DNA of 56,394 bases from Lawsonibacter sp. (lineage in GTDB: Bacteria > Bacillota > Clostridia > Oscillospirales > Oscillospiraceae), in the NCBI GenBank assembly GCA_022796195.1, contig JAAWIE010000007.1, positions 1 to 56,394 of the forward strand, in the 5' to 3' direction. Positions 1 through 9,448 of this stretch are shown one piece after another. Within the stretch, counting starts at the first letter, position 1. Every line of letters begins with the position of its first letter. The position numbers and the translations under genes are program-made. The notes below the pieces were generated by a model. That model was not told where the DNA came from, did not search any database, and saw nothing but the letters and a program-made list of their open reading frames with translations.

Positions 1-79
1 AAGTTATGAAACAGTCGGAAGTCTTGAACCCGTTGCGGCGCAATGATTTGAGAGCTTTTGAGAAGAAAGAGGTGGTTCT

Positions 80-3000
80 GTGTATCTGCGCGCACTGGAA
101 ATTCAGGGATTCAAGTCTTTTCCGGATAAGACGGTCCTCACCTTTGGCGAGGATATCACCGCTATTGTCGGCCCGAACGGCTCCGGCAAGTCCAACATTT
201 CCGATGCCATCCGCTGGGTCATGGGAGAACAGTCCACCCGGGCCTTGCGGGGAGGCAAAATGGAGGATGTGATTTTCGGCGGCACAGCCAAGCGGAAGCA
301 GACAGGCTATGCCGAGGTATCCCTGGTGCTGGACAACACCACCCGCCTCTTCGACATGGAGGAATCTGAGGTGATGGTCACCCGGCGATACTACCGCTCC
401 GGCGAGAGCGAATACTATATCAACCGCCGTTCTGTCCGGCTCAAAGACGTGAACGAGCTGTTTATGGACACCGGTCTGGGCCGTGAAGGCTACTCCATCA
501 TCGGTCAGGGCCGAATAGACGAAATTCTATCGGTAAAATCCGCCGACCGCCGTGAGGTCTTTGAAGAGGCCGCCGGGATCTCCCGCTACCGCCACCGCAA
601 GGAGGAGGCCGAACGCAAACTGGAACGCACCGACGAGAATTTGGTGCGCGTCAACGACAAAATTTCCGAACTGGAATATCAGGTGGAGCCGCTGCGCGAG
701 CAGAGCGAAAAGGCGAAAAAATTTCTGGTCCTCCGGGACGAGCTGCGCGGGCTGGAAATTTCCGTCTGGCTGGACACCCTGGAGCGGATTCGAGCCAGCA
801 ACATCAAGCTGGAGGCCGATTACCAAGAAGCCGTCCGCCGGAAGGAAGCGGTAAAAACCGCCCAAGAGAAGGCTTACGCTGCCGCCGAGAAGTATTCGGA
901 GGAAATGCGGAACAAAGACGTCGAGGCCGACCGCCTGCGCTTCGAAATGCAGGGGCGGCAGGCCAAGGCCAACGAGCTGGAATCGGCCATTGCTGTGTTG
1001 AAGAGCAACATCCAGCACAATCTGGAGTCCGCCCAGCGCATCCGGGCCGACCTGGAACAGCAGGAAGGCCGCGAGGGCTCTTTATCCGAACAGATTGCCC
1101 AGCGGAAAGCCCGTTTGGCAGAGATCGAACAGCAGCTGGAGGAGGGGCGGTCTGCTCTGGCCCGCAAAAGCCGGGAGGCGGAGGAGGCCGCACGTTCGGC
1201 GGGCACGCTGGCCCGGGAACTGGAGGCCCTGCGCAGTCAGGCCGACTTGGGCACCGCCGGAGCCGCAGAGGCCAAGGCTCTGCTGTCCGCCTTGGCCGCC
1301 GCCGCCCAGGAGATCATGGACCGGGACGGCGCGGTCCGCCGGGAGGCCCATGAGCTGGAGGACCGGCTGGAGGAGGCCCAGAAGGAGGCCCGGGCTGCCA
1401 AACGTCAGTTCGATAATGCTGTAGAGGAACGGGACGCGGTAAAAAATGTCATCCAGGGCTACCAGCTTCGGATGGACGCCCGAAAAAAGAAGTGGGAACA
1501 GTCCAAAGACGCCCTCATGAAACTGCGAATGGAGGAAAACGCCCTCATCTCCCGCATCAAACTGCTCACCGAGATGGAAAAAGACCACGAGGGTTACACC
1601 AGAGCCGTCAAATTGGTGATGGGTGAAGCTCAGCGGGGCGCCCTGCACAATATTTTCGGCCCAGTGGCTGATCTGTTAAAGGTTCCTGACCCATACACCG
1701 TAGCCATCGAAACAGCCTTGGGGATGGCTATGCAGAACATCGTGGTGGGGCAGGAAGCGGACGGCAAGGCGGTCATCCAGTACCTGAAACGCAGGGATGG
1801 GGGCCGTGCCACCATCCTGCCTCTCAGCTCCATCCGCCCTGGCTTTCTGCGGGAGGGACCGGAGCTGACTCAGGAACCCGGCTTTGTCGGCATCGGGGAT
1901 CAGCTGATCTCCTTCGACCCCAAGTTTAAACATGTTTTCTCCAATCTGCTGGGCCGGGTGGTCGTGATGGAACACCTGGACGCGGCCATTGCCGTTGCCC
2001 GGAAATACCGTTACTCCTTCCGCATTGTCACCTTAGATGGGCAGATCCTCAACCCCGGCGGCTCCATGACTGGCGGCTCTGCCAGCCGGAGCGCCGGAAT
2101 TTTGAGCCGTGCCAACGAGCTGGAGCGGCTGAATCAGCAGCTCACCGGTATTCAGAACCGGGTAGCCGAGGGGGTACGGGTTGTGGCCGAGTCGGAGCGG
2201 GAATCCACCGCCGCCGCCTACGAGCTGGAAACCACCCAAGCTCAGCTGCGCCAATGGGAGGACGCCATCCTGAAAGCGGAGGGCGAGCTGTCCCACCGCC
2301 GGAGCGTGGCCGCCGGTCTGGAACACCAGTACGAGGGGCAGCAGGAGGAATTGGAACAGCTAAACATCCGCGCCGCCCAGATCGAGACGGACACCCAGTC
2401 CGCCCGTGCCCGCATCCAGACCCTGGAGGGGGAGACCGCCGTCCTGAAAAGCGAGGCAGAGGGCAAAGCACGGGGCCAGACTGAGGTTCAGGAGCGGTCC
2501 GCCCGCATTACCCAGGAGGCGGCCCAACTCACCGCCGCCCAGGCCGCACTGGAGGCAGAGCGGGAAGCCACCCGCTCCGGCTTGACTGAACTGGAGAGCC
2601 TGAAGGCCAGCATGGCCGGAGACCGGGACCAGAACCGCGCCCTGATGGCCGGTTACGAGGAAAAAAACCGGGACTATACCCAGGAGATCGCCGAAAAAGA
2701 GGGAATATTAGCTTCCATTCAGGAGGATAACCGCAGTCAAAACGAGACCATTGCCCGCCTGAACCAGGAAAAAATAGAGCTGGAGGGCCAGCGGGTGAAG
2801 TCCAGCCGAGAGAGCCAGTCCCTAAATGAGGAGCTTCTGCGCACCGAGGGCGAGGTCTCCCGCCTGGACCAACGCCGAGTGTCCTCCTCCATGGAGGAAA
2901 AACAACTCCTTGACAAGCTGTGGGAGACTTATGAGCTGTCCCACGAGGCAGCCCGCCAGCAGCGGGTAGAGATTGAATCCGTCCCCAAGGCCAGCCGCCG

Positions 3001-3652
3001 TATTGCCGAGCTGAAGCGGTCCATCTCCGGACTGGGTAACGTGAATGTGGGGGCTATTGAGGAATTTCAACGGGTCAACGAGCGGTATACCTACCTCACC
3101 GACCAGCGGGACGACGTCGACAAGGCCAAAAAAGAGCTGGAAGAGATCATCGCCAGCATTACAAACGAAATGAAAACCATTTTTCAACGGGAATTCACCA
3201 CCATTAACGAGGCGTTCGGCCAGACCTTTCTGGAGCTGTTCGGCGGCGGCAAGGCCACCTTGGAGCTGGAGGACCCCAACGATATCCTCAACTGCGGCAT
3301 CGAAATCCGGGTGCAGCCGCCAGGCAAGGCGTTGAAAATCATCACCCTGCTGTCCGGCGGTGAAAAGGCTTTTGTAGCCATTGCCCTGTATTTCGCCATT
3401 CTCAAGGTCCGCCCCACCCCCTTCGTTGTGATGGACGAGATCGAAGCCGCCTTAGATGACAGCAACGTGCTGCGTTTTGCCCGCTATATGCGCAATATGT
3501 CTGCCAAAACTCAGTTTATCGTCATCACCCACCGTCGCGGAACCATGGAAGAGGCTGATGTGCTCTACGGTGTCACCATGCAGGAACAAGGCGTGTCCCG
3601 TATGCTTACCATTAACCTCAACGATGTGGAAAAAGAATTAAAGATTCAGTAA
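80..3652 (+). CDS. smc: Chromosome partition protein SMC
   Basis: Structural maintenance of chromosomes ATPase, which with ScpA and ScpB compacts and segregates the bacterial chromosome. The 1190-aa length is typical of the family. The N-terminus carries the Walker A motif GPNGSGKSN (about residues 32-40). Long coiled-coil arms rich in Glu, Arg and Ala flank a globular hinge with a glycine-rich LNPGGSMTGGS stretch near residue 660. The C-terminal head has the signature LLSGGEKA (about 1090) and Walker B FVVMDEIEAALDD (about 1113). The start is GTG at 80, preceded by an AGAAAGAGGTGG ribosome-binding region. The neighbour order smc then ftsY is conserved in many Bacillota and suggests one transcription unit, probably beginning upstream of the window. 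Confidence 0.97.
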   Translation: MYLRALEIQGFKSFPDKTVLTFGEDITAIVGPNGSGKSNISDAIRWVMGEQSTRALRGGKMEDVIFGGTAKRKQTGYAEVSLVLDNTTRLFDMEESEVMVTRRYYRSGESEYYINRRSVRLKDVNELFMDTGLGREGYSIIGQGRIDEILSVKSADRREVFEEAAGISRYRHRKEEAERKLERTDENLVRVNDKISELEYQVEPLREQSEKAKKFLVLRDELRGLEISVWLDTLERIRASNIKLEADYQEAVRRKEAVKTAQEKAYAAAEKYSEEMRNKDVEADRLRFEMQGRQAKANELESAIAVLKSNIQHNLESAQRIRADLEQQEGREGSLSEQIAQRKARLAEIEQQLEEGRSALARKSREAEEAARSAGTLARELEALRSQADLGTAGAAEAKALLSALAAAAQEIMDRDGAVRREAHELEDRLEEAQKEARAAKRQFDNAVEERDAVKNVIQGYQLRMDARKKKWEQSKDALMKLRMEENALISRIKLLTEMEKDHEGYTRAVKLVMGEAQRGALHNIFGPVADLLKVPDPYTVAIETALGMAMQNIVVGQEADGKAVIQYLKRRDGGRATILPLSSIRPGFLREGPELTQEPGFVGIGDQLISFDPKFKHVFSNLLGRVVVMEHLDAAIAVARKYRYSFRIVTLDGQILNPGGSMTGGSASRSAGILSRANELERLNQQLTGIQNRVAEGVRVVAESERESTAAAYELETTQAQLRQWEDAILKAEGELSHRRSVAAGLEHQYEGQQEELEQLNIRAAQIETDTQSARARIQTLEGETAVLKSEAEGKARGQTEVQERSARITQEAAQLTAAQAALEAEREATRSGLTELESLKASMAGDRDQNRALMAGYEEKNRDYTQEIAEKEGILASIQEDNRSQNETIARLNQEKIELEGQRVKSSRESQSLNEELLRTEGEVSRLDQRRVSSSMEEKQLLDKLWETYELSHEAARQQRVEIESVPKASRRIAELKRSISGLGNVNVGAIEEFQRVNERYTYLTDQRDDVDKAKKELEEIIASITNEMKTIFQREFTTINEAFGQTFLELFGGGKATLELEDPNDILNCGIEIRVQPPGKALKIITLLSGGEKAFVAIALYFAILKVRPTPFVVMDEIEAALDDSNVLRFARYMRNMSAKTQFIVITHRRGTMEEADVLYGVTMQEQGVSRMLTINLNDVEKELKIQ

Positions 3653-3765
3653 GCCCTTCCCGCCCCCCGAGTCCCCTTTTCCCGCTCACCGGCGGGAAGA
3701 GGCCCCAAAGGGGCGGGCGGAAGACGGCTTACTTTGGCGGGGATTCATAATATAGGAGGTCCACT

Positions 3766-4041
3766 GTGAACGAGACAAAACCTGGCGATTGGAAATGGAT
3801 TCTTGGCGGTATTGCTTTGATCATTGTGCTGTTTCTTGGCGTCAAGCTGTCATTCTGGGGGCTGGAACAGGCCATTCCTCAGGATCACTCCAGCAGCGTT
3901 CCAAACACATCCGCCGCTCAGAGCGCCCCAGAGGGGACAGAGGCTCCCAGCTTCTGCATCCACTGCGGCAAAGAACTTCCGGAGCTGTTTGAGTGGGGAC
4001 AGTTCTGCCCCTACTGCGGGGAACAGAATTTAAATCGTTAA
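3766..4041 (+). CDS. Small membrane-anchored zinc-ribbon protein
   Basis: A 91-aa protein of unknown function. Residues about 8-30 form one hydrophobic membrane segment. A low-complexity Ser/Ala/Pro linker follows, then a C-terminal zinc ribbon with two CxxC knuckles (CIHCGKE and CPYCGE) separated by 15 residues. The GTG start at 3766 is chosen because a near-perfect AGGAGGT lies five bases upstream. It sits between smc and ftsY, with 15 bases to ftsY, so it is probably cotranscribed with them. The zinc ribbon could bind nucleic acid or a protein partner at the membrane; no function is assigned. The 113 bases between it and smc are GC-rich and contain an imperfect hairpin but no other gene. 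Confidence 0.8.
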   Translation: MNETKPGDWKWILGGIALIIVLFLGVKLSFWGLEQAIPQDHSSSVPNTSAAQSAPEGTEAPSFCIHCGKELPELFEWGQFCPYCGEQNLNR

Positions 4042-4056
4042 GAGAGGAAGCAAACC

Positions 4057-4926
4057 ATGGGCTTTTTTGATAAGCTGAAAAAAATTAACATTTTCGCCGG
4101 TTTTGGCTCGGAACTGACGGATGATTTCTACGATGAGCTGGAAGAATCCCTGATTCTGGCAGACACTGGCATGGACGTCACCTTGGAACTGGTGGAAGAA
4201 CTGCGCCGCCGGGTCCGACACGAGGGGGTTAAAACCCTGGAGGGGGCCCGGGAAACGATGGTCCAAGTCATTGCCAGTGCGCTGAGTGCCGGGGAACTGT
4301 CTTTGGATCTGTCTACCAAGCCCTCAGTTGTGCTGTTTATTGGGGTAAACGGGGTGGGCAAGACCACCACCATCGGTAAAATTGGCCGTCAGCTGCGGGA
4401 TCAGCGGAAAAAGGTGATTTTCTGCGCCGCCGACACCTTCCGGGCCGCCGCCGCCGATCAGCTGACCATCTGGGCTGACCGGGCGCGAGTAGACATCATC
4501 AAGCAGCAGGAGGGGGCCGACCCCGCTGCTGTGGTGTTTGACGCCATGTCTGCCGCCAAGGCCCGCAATGCCGACGTGGTTTTGGTGGACACCGCCGGCC
4601 GGCTGCACAACAAGCAGAACCTGATGAACGAGCTGAACAAAATCTCTCGGGTCATCGACCGGGAGCTGCCCGGCTGTGCCCGGGAGACCCTTCTGGTGCT
4701 GGACGCCACCACCGGGCAGAACGGACTCATTCAGGCCAAGCAGTTCAAAGAGGCGGCGGGGATCACTGGGATTGTCCTCACCAAGCTGGACGGCACTGCA
4801 AAGGGCGGCATCGCCATTGCAATCGCCAAAGAGCTGGGTGTACCGGTCAAGTATGCCGGTGTGGGCGAGGGCATCGACGACTTGAAACCCTTCGACGCTC
4901 AGGAGTTCGCCCAGGCTCTGATTTGA
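4057..4926 (+). CDS. ftsY: Signal recognition particle receptor FtsY
   Basis: SRP receptor GTPase that docks ribosome-SRP complexes at the membrane for cotranslational insertion. The 289-aa protein has the N and G domains but almost no acidic A domain, as is common in Gram-positives. Visible motifs are the P-loop GVNGVGKTTT (about residue 96), FCAADTFRAAAADQL, the G3 motif DTAGRLHN (about 177) and the G4-region TKLDGTAKGG (about 246). The ATG start is preceded by AGAGGAAG. It follows the small zinc-ribbon gene and lies downstream of smc, the common smc-ftsY arrangement. Confidence 0.97.
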   Translation: MGFFDKLKKINIFAGFGSELTDDFYDELEESLILADTGMDVTLELVEELRRRVRHEGVKTLEGARETMVQVIASALSAGELSLDLSTKPSVVLFIGVNGVGKTTTIGKIGRQLRDQRKKVIFCAADTFRAAAADQLTIWADRARVDIIKQQEGADPAAVVFDAMSAAKARNADVVLVDTAGRLHNKQNLMNELNKISRVIDRELPGCARETLLVLDATTGQNGLIQAKQFKEAAGITGIVLTKLDGTAKGGIAIAIAKELGVPVKYAGVGEGIDDLKPFDAQEFAQALI

Positions 4927-5066
4927 GTGAAGTGAGCACGCCGGCAATCCCCGCCCAAAGGCCGGAGCGGACCGGCGAACACATCGAATTGTGCCTTTGT
5001 GCAAAAAATTAATGAAATATCAATAGACAGAAAGAGAAAGTATGGTAGAATAAGGGGGAAACTGGA

Positions 5067-5654
5067 ATGAAGCTGGTATTGGCGAGTAAAAATCAAAAAA
5101 AGCTGGTGGAAATGAACGACATTCTATCCCATCTAGGTATTGAGGTCTGCTCTGAGGCGGACGCGGGCGTCGATGTAGAGGTCGAAGAGACCGGGAGCAC
5201 GTTTGAAGAAAACTCCCTGCTGAAAGCGCGGGCCGTCATGGAGGCCAGTGGTCTGCCCGCCATCGCGGACGATTCCGGCCTGTGCGTAGACTGCCTCAGC
5301 GGTGCGCCGGGGGTGTACTCCGCCCGGTACGGCGGCGAGGGGCTGAGCGACGAGGACCGATACAAAATTCTTCTGGAGAATATGCGTGGCCAGCTCACCC
5401 GAACCGCCAAATTTGTCAGCGTCATCACCTGCTGTTTCCCAAATGGAGATGTGCTCTCCGCCCGCGGCGAGTGCCCTGGCACCATCGCCTATGCCCCCAT
5501 GGGCGATGGCGGTTTCGGCTACGACCCGGTATTCTTCGTCCCGGAATTGAAAAAGACCTTTTCCCAGCTTGCGCCCGAGGAAAAAAATGCCGTCTCCCAC
5601 CGAGGGAAAGCGTTGGAGTCATTTAAAGAAAAGCTGGAAGAATATTTAAAGTAA
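5067..5654 (+). CDS. rdgB: XTP/dITP diphosphatase (HAM1/RdgB family)
   Basis: House-cleaning nucleotide pyrophosphatase that hydrolyses dITP, XTP and ITP to monophosphates and so keeps deaminated purines out of DNA and RNA. The 195-aa protein has the family motifs in order: N-terminal LASKNQKKLVEM, EETGSTFEENSLLKAR, ADDSGLCVD with the metal-binding acidic residues, PGVYSARYGG, FGYDPVFF and C-terminal SHRGKAL. The ATG at 5067 follows AAGGGGGAAA. The gene is followed after 12 bases by yhbY, so both are probably translated from one message. The 140 bases between ftsY and this gene hold no further gene. Confidence 0.95.
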   Translation: MKLVLASKNQKKLVEMNDILSHLGIEVCSEADAGVDVEVEETGSTFEENSLLKARAVMEASGLPAIADDSGLCVDCLSGAPGVYSARYGGEGLSDEDRYKILLENMRGQLTRTAKFVSVITCCFPNGDVLSARGECPGTIAYAPMGDGGFGYDPVFFVPELKKTFSQLAPEEKNAVSHRGKALESFKEKLEEYLK

Positions 5655-5666
5655 TGAGGATTGAAT

Positions 5667-5987
5667 ATGGATTTGACAAGTAAACAGCGGGCTCAGCTTC
5701 GGGGTCTGGCCAACAGCATTGATACTATCCTGATCGTAGGCAAAGACGGCATCGGGGACAACCTGGTAAAGCAGGCCAATGACGCCCTGGAGGCCCGAGA
5801 ACTGATTAAGGGCAAAGTGCTGGAAAACTCTCTGCTCTCCCCCCGGGAGGCGGCAGAGGAACTGGCCCCCCTTACCCGGAGCGAAGTGGTCCAGGTAATT
5901 GGAACAAAATTCGTTTTATTTCGTCCAAGCCATAAGAAGGAAAAAAAAGATAAAATCGTACTGGTTCAGGATAAGAAACGCATGTAG
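5667..5987 (+). CDS. yhbY: YhbY-family RNA-binding (CRM domain) protein
   Basis: A 106-aa CRM-domain protein of the YhbY/YqeI family, which associates with pre-50S ribosomal particles. The N-terminal LTSKQRAQLRGLAN and the IVGKDGI and IKGKVL motifs match the family. The ATG at 5667 is preferred over an in-frame TTG at 5661 because the AGGA ribosome-binding site at 5657-5660 is six bases upstream of the ATG. In B. subtilis the homologue lies near nadD and yqeK; here the fused nadD-yqeK gene follows 99 bases later. This supports a conserved ribosome and NAD housekeeping cluster. Confidence 0.93.
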   Translation: MDLTSKQRAQLRGLANSIDTILIVGKDGIGDNLVKQANDALEARELIKGKVLENSLLSPREAAEELAPLTRSEVVQVIGTKFVLFRPSHKKEKKDKIVLVQDKKRM

Positions 5988-6086
5988 GGCGGAGTTTCTC
6001 CCTCCAGCCGGTGTTCCGGCAGAGCCAAAGCTCCTGCTTCGGTATCACAAGAGACGTCAAAAAATTGGAATAAGGCGGTGTTCGCT

Positions 6087-7298
6087 ATGAAAATCGGAAT
6101 TTTTGGCGGAACCTTCAACCCGCCCCATCTGGGGCATCTGGCTGCGGCCCAGACCGCCATAGACGTACTGGGCCTGGACAAACTGCTTATCATTCCTGCG
6201 GCAGTCCCGCCCCATAAGGAACTGCCGGAGAGCACCCCCGCGCCCCCGCACCGGCTGGCTATGGCGGAAAAGCTGGCCGACGCCCTGCTGCTGCCTGAGA
6301 CAGTAGAGGTGTCACCTCTGGAGCTGGACCGCTCCGGCAAGAGCTACACCTCCGACACTCTGGCACAGCTGAAGCAGCAGTACCCTGGCGCGGAACTGTG
6401 GCTGCTTATGGGCACAGATATGTTCCTCACCCTTCACCTGTGGCACGACCCGGAAGCTATTTTGAACCTAGCTGGAGTGTGCGCCTTTGGCCGCTCCGAG
6501 CAGGACGGCGAGGCGGTGTTCGCTCCCCAGCGGGAGCATTTGGCAAAAGCCTTTCCCGGCGCGAAGCTCACCACCATCACTTTGCCGGGGTTGGTGGACA
6601 TCTCCTCCACACGCCTGCGGGAGCTTCTGGCAAAGGGCACAGGGGCGGAATATCTCCTCCCCTCCGTCTACGGCTATATCCTGATGAACGGCCTCTATGG
6701 AACCCACGCCGACTTAAAACATCTGGACATCCCCGAACTGCGTGCCTGTTCCTACTCCATGGTTCTGGAAAAACGGGTCCGCCACATCCGGGGTACCGAG
6801 GAAGAGGCGGTCCGCCTGGCCGAACGTTGGGGGGCGGATCCAGAGTACGCACGCCGTGCCGGCATTTTACACGACTGCACCAAGTACTTGGGCCAGGAGG
6901 AGCAGCTTGCCCTGTGCAAAACATACGGCGTGGAACTGGATGAGCTGGAGCAGTCGGCCATCAAACTGCTTCACTCCAAAACGGGGGCGTGTATCGCCCG
7001 CCATGTTTTTGGGGAACCTGATGAAGTATTTCACGCCATCTATTGGCACACCACGGCGAAAGCGGACATGACCACATTAGAAAAAATCTTATACGTTGCC
7101 GACTATATGGAGCCCAACCGGAGCTTTGACGGGGTGGAGCGCCTGCGGGAGCTGGCCTATCAAAATCTGGACAGCGCCTTGCTCCTGGGGGTGGAGACCA
7201 CCATACAGGAGATGAAAGACCGCAGTCTCCCCGTCCACCAAAACACCCTCCGGGCCCAGAACTGGCTGCGGGAGCACGGAGTTACAACGGAAGGGTAA
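6087..7298 (+). CDS. nadD: Fused NadD-YqeK: nicotinate-nucleotide adenylyltransferase plus HD-domain hydrolase
   Basis: A single 403-aa reading frame joins two enzymes that are separate adjacent genes in most Bacillota. Residues 1-205 are NadD, which makes deamido-NAD from nicotinate mononucleotide: the nucleotidyltransferase motif GGTFNPPHLGHL is near the N-terminus and the ISSTRLRELL motif near residue 170. Residues about 210-400 are a YqeK-type HD domain (known homologues cleave Ap4A symmetrically) with an N-terminal His in RVRHIRGTEEEA, ILHDCTK and LLHSKTGA. No stop or frameshift separates the domains. ATG at 6087 is chosen because AAGGCGG lies eight bases upstream; an in-frame GTG at 6078 overlaps that site. 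Confidence 0.93.
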   Translation: MKIGIFGGTFNPPHLGHLAAAQTAIDVLGLDKLLIIPAAVPPHKELPESTPAPPHRLAMAEKLADALLLPETVEVSPLELDRSGKSYTSDTLAQLKQQYPGAELWLLMGTDMFLTLHLWHDPEAILNLAGVCAFGRSEQDGEAVFAPQREHLAKAFPGAKLTTITLPGLVDISSTRLRELLAKGTGAEYLLPSVYGYILMNGLYGTHADLKHLDIPELRACSYSMVLEKRVRHIRGTEEEAVRLAERWGADPEYARRAGILHDCTKYLGQEEQLALCKTYGVELDELEQSAIKLLHSKTGACIARHVFGEPDEVFHAIYWHTTAKADMTTLEKILYVADYMEPNRSFDGVERLRELAYQNLDSALLLGVETTIQEMKDRSLPVHQNTLRAQNWLREHGVTTEG

Positions 7299-7303
7299 AA
7301 AAT

Positions 7304-8872
7304 ATGAGCGAATACAATGAGAAACATGGGAAACGGGAGGCATCCGGCAGCGGATTCTCCCTAAAAAAATGGTGGAGCAATTACCGGACCTGGGTGGCCA
7401 GTCTGGACCGGGGGGCCAGGATTCGTTACCGGGTATATCAGGGACTGTCGGCTGCGGCGCTGCTGGTGATCGCGCTGGTTCTCTTTCTCCAGTCTTGGAT
7501 TAAACTGCCTGAGGTGCCTACTCCCCCCAGCCCTCCCGCCCCGGGCATAAACGGAGGCGCCTCCCAGAGCGGCGACCCATCCTCCGGGCTGGAATACGAG
7601 GGCGCCGAACTGCCCGAAGTGACCAAAAGCGGCCGGAAGCCGGGGTACTATACCTTTCTGGTGTGCGGCCGGGACGTGGTCAGCGGCGGCACAGACACGA
7701 TGATACTCATTACCTATGACACAAAGGCAAAGAGCATCAACGCCATCAGCCTTCTGCGGGATACTATGATCAACACCAGCGCCTCCAGCAAGCGGCTGAA
7801 TACGGTGTTTGCCCGGAACATGGGGGATCGGAGCCTGCCGGACAAGAAACGGGTGGACAACGGCATGTCCGCTCTGCGGATGGAGGTAAGCAAGCTCACC
7901 GGTATCTACCCGGATTTCTACGTTGTGGTGCAGTGGGAGGCCGTCGGAGAGCTGGTAGACGCCATCGGCGGCGTGGAGTTTGAGGTCCCCTTCCTGATGA
8001 ACTACAAGGACCCGTATCAGGACCTAGTAATCTACCAGGAACCGGGCCTGCGCCTCTTGAATGGCCGGGACGCCATGGAGGTCATTCGCTTCCGGAAAAA
8101 CAGTGATGGAAGCCACTCCCTGGGCGACGTGGGGCGCACCCAGATTCAGCGGGATTTCCTGACCGCTGTGCTGAAAAAGTGCCTGACACCGGAGATTCTA
8201 TTAAAACTGCCCACTCTGGTACAGATTTTTATGGACAACGTGGACACCGACCTTACGGTAGGCAACATCCTGGCCTTTGCCCAGCTGGCCGTTGGTATGG
8301 ATATCGAGAACAATTTAACCTTCTCCCCAATGCCCTGTTACGGTGTAAGCTACGGCACTGCGTCTATGGTGTGCGCCCAGCAGGACGAGCTGCTGGAACT
8401 GCTCAACGATGGAATCAACCCCTATTTGGACGAGATTCAGGCCAGTGATTTGCAGCTGATGTATCAAAAGAATGGCGGTGGTTTTGGGGTGACCAACGCC
8501 TCGCTGGCCGACCCGGCGGTAGGCCGGGTCTACACCCCCAAACCCAAGCCGGAACCGGAGCCTCCGGTGGAACCTGATGAGCCCGACAACCCGGATTCTT
8601 CCGGCGATCCCAGCAGTTCCAGTCAGCCCGGCGGCACCAGCGAAGACCCCAGCGGCAGTTCCAGCCAGCCCAATGAGCCTGACATCACGGATCCTGGCAC
8701 TGAGAATCCCAGCGGCTCTCAGACCCAACCGCCGGAAGAACCGGTGATTCCTGGCAATATCGGAGAGATTGACCCTGGCGTAGTCTTCCCAGATCCCTCC
8801 CCAGACATCCAGAACGGAAATGGTTCGATTGCTGCGGACGGGCTGAACATCCTGCCCCAGACCGCGGCCTGA
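7304..8872 (+). CDS. LytR-CpsA-Psr (LCP) family cell-wall ligase
   Basis: Membrane-anchored phosphotransferase of the LCP family, which attaches teichoic acids or other anionic polymers to peptidoglycan. The 522-aa protein has a cytoplasmic N-terminus, one membrane segment (about residues 46-66), a Pro-rich linker and the LCP domain starting near FLVCGRDVVSGGTDTMIL. Conserved arginines occur in SLLRDTMIN, VIRFRKN and GRTQIQRDF. The last 130 residues are a Pro/Ser/Asp/Glu-rich low-complexity tail of the kind that spans the wall. It begins five bases after nadD-yqeK and precedes rsfS, the usual Clostridia order. Confidence 0.93.
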   Translation: MSEYNEKHGKREASGSGFSLKKWWSNYRTWVASLDRGARIRYRVYQGLSAAALLVIALVLFLQSWIKLPEVPTPPSPPAPGINGGASQSGDPSSGLEYEGAELPEVTKSGRKPGYYTFLVCGRDVVSGGTDTMILITYDTKAKSINAISLLRDTMINTSASSKRLNTVFARNMGDRSLPDKKRVDNGMSALRMEVSKLTGIYPDFYVVVQWEAVGELVDAIGGVEFEVPFLMNYKDPYQDLVIYQEPGLRLLNGRDAMEVIRFRKNSDGSHSLGDVGRTQIQRDFLTAVLKKCLTPEILLKLPTLVQIFMDNVDTDLTVGNILAFAQLAVGMDIENNLTFSPMPCYGVSYGTASMVCAQQDELLELLNDGINPYLDEIQASDLQLMYQKNGGGFGVTNASLADPAVGRVYTPKPKPEPEPPVEPDEPDNPDSSGDPSSSSQPGGTSEDPSGSSSQPNEPDITDPGTENPSGSQTQPPEEPVIPGNIGEIDPGVVFPDPSPDIQNGNGSIAADGLNILPQTAA

Positions 8873-8904
8873 CAAAGGCATAACGAAAGGAGACAAAGAG
8901 ATCG

Positions 8905-9267
8905 ATGGAATCCTATAAACTGGCAGTTCTGCTGGCCAAGGCACTGGACGGCAAAAAGGGCGGCGATATCAAGGTACTGAAAACGGAGGGGCTAACCACT
9001 CTGGCCGACTACTTCGTTCTGTGTACCGCCACCTCTAACACTCAGGTTAAGGCCATGTCCGACGCTTGCGAGGAGGCAGCGGAGAAAAACGGGGAACGGG
9101 TCCACCATATTGAGGGCCACCGGGACGGCACATGGCTGTTGATGGACTTTTCCTCCGTTGTGGTCCATGTATTCACCGACGAAGCCCGAAAATTCTACGA
9201 CCTGGAACGGCTGTGGAGCGATGCGGAAGAGATGGAGCTTACTGCCCTTCTGCAAACGGCAGAATGA
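8905..9267 (+). CDS. rsfS: Ribosomal silencing factor RsfS
   Basis: A 120-aa RsfS/YbeB (Iojap) protein that binds ribosomal protein L14 and blocks 30S-50S joining during starvation. Diagnostic stretches are ADYFVLCTATSNTQV, HHIEGHRDGTWLLMDF and VVVHVFTDEARKFYDLERLW. The ATG start follows AAAGGAGACAAAGAG. It is the last gene of the nadD-yqeK/LCP/rsfS run and is closed by a strong hairpin eight bases after the stop codon. Confidence 0.96.
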   Translation: MESYKLAVLLAKALDGKKGGDIKVLKTEGLTTLADYFVLCTATSNTQVKAMSDACEEAAEKNGERVHHIEGHRDGTWLLMDFSSVVVHVFTDEARKFYDLERLWSDAEEMELTALLQTAE

Positions 9268-9274
9268 AAAACGA

Positions 9275-9302
9275 GCGCGGCCCTTCAAACGAAGGGCCGC
9301 GC
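9275..9302 (+). terminator. Terminator hairpin after rsfS
   Basis: A perfect 12-bp inverted repeat (GCGCGGCCCTTC and its complement) encloses an AAAC loop immediately after rsfS. The downstream sequence is only moderately T-rich, so termination efficiency is uncertain. Confidence 0.75.
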
Positions 9303-9448
9303 TTCCCTATGTTTCGCCTATCTGCGCTGCTCTGACCGCCATCCGCCCCCATGCGGCAAATATCGCCGTTGCATTTTTCTCTCATTTCCGTTACAATAGG
9401 GGGCATGCGTCCTATGGGACTCATAATTCAAAAGAGGTGAGGTATCTC

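Noticed and set aside
1-79. Short open frame ending with TGA at 44-46 and a longer frame from position 6
   Set aside because: The first could be the tail of an upstream gene but only 14 codons are visible and I do not recognise them; the second overlaps smc in another frame and has no separate support.
5024-5051. Promoter-like TAGACA and TAGAAT before the XTP diphosphatase gene
   Set aside because: The implied transcription start would fall inside the ribosome-binding site, leaving almost no leader.
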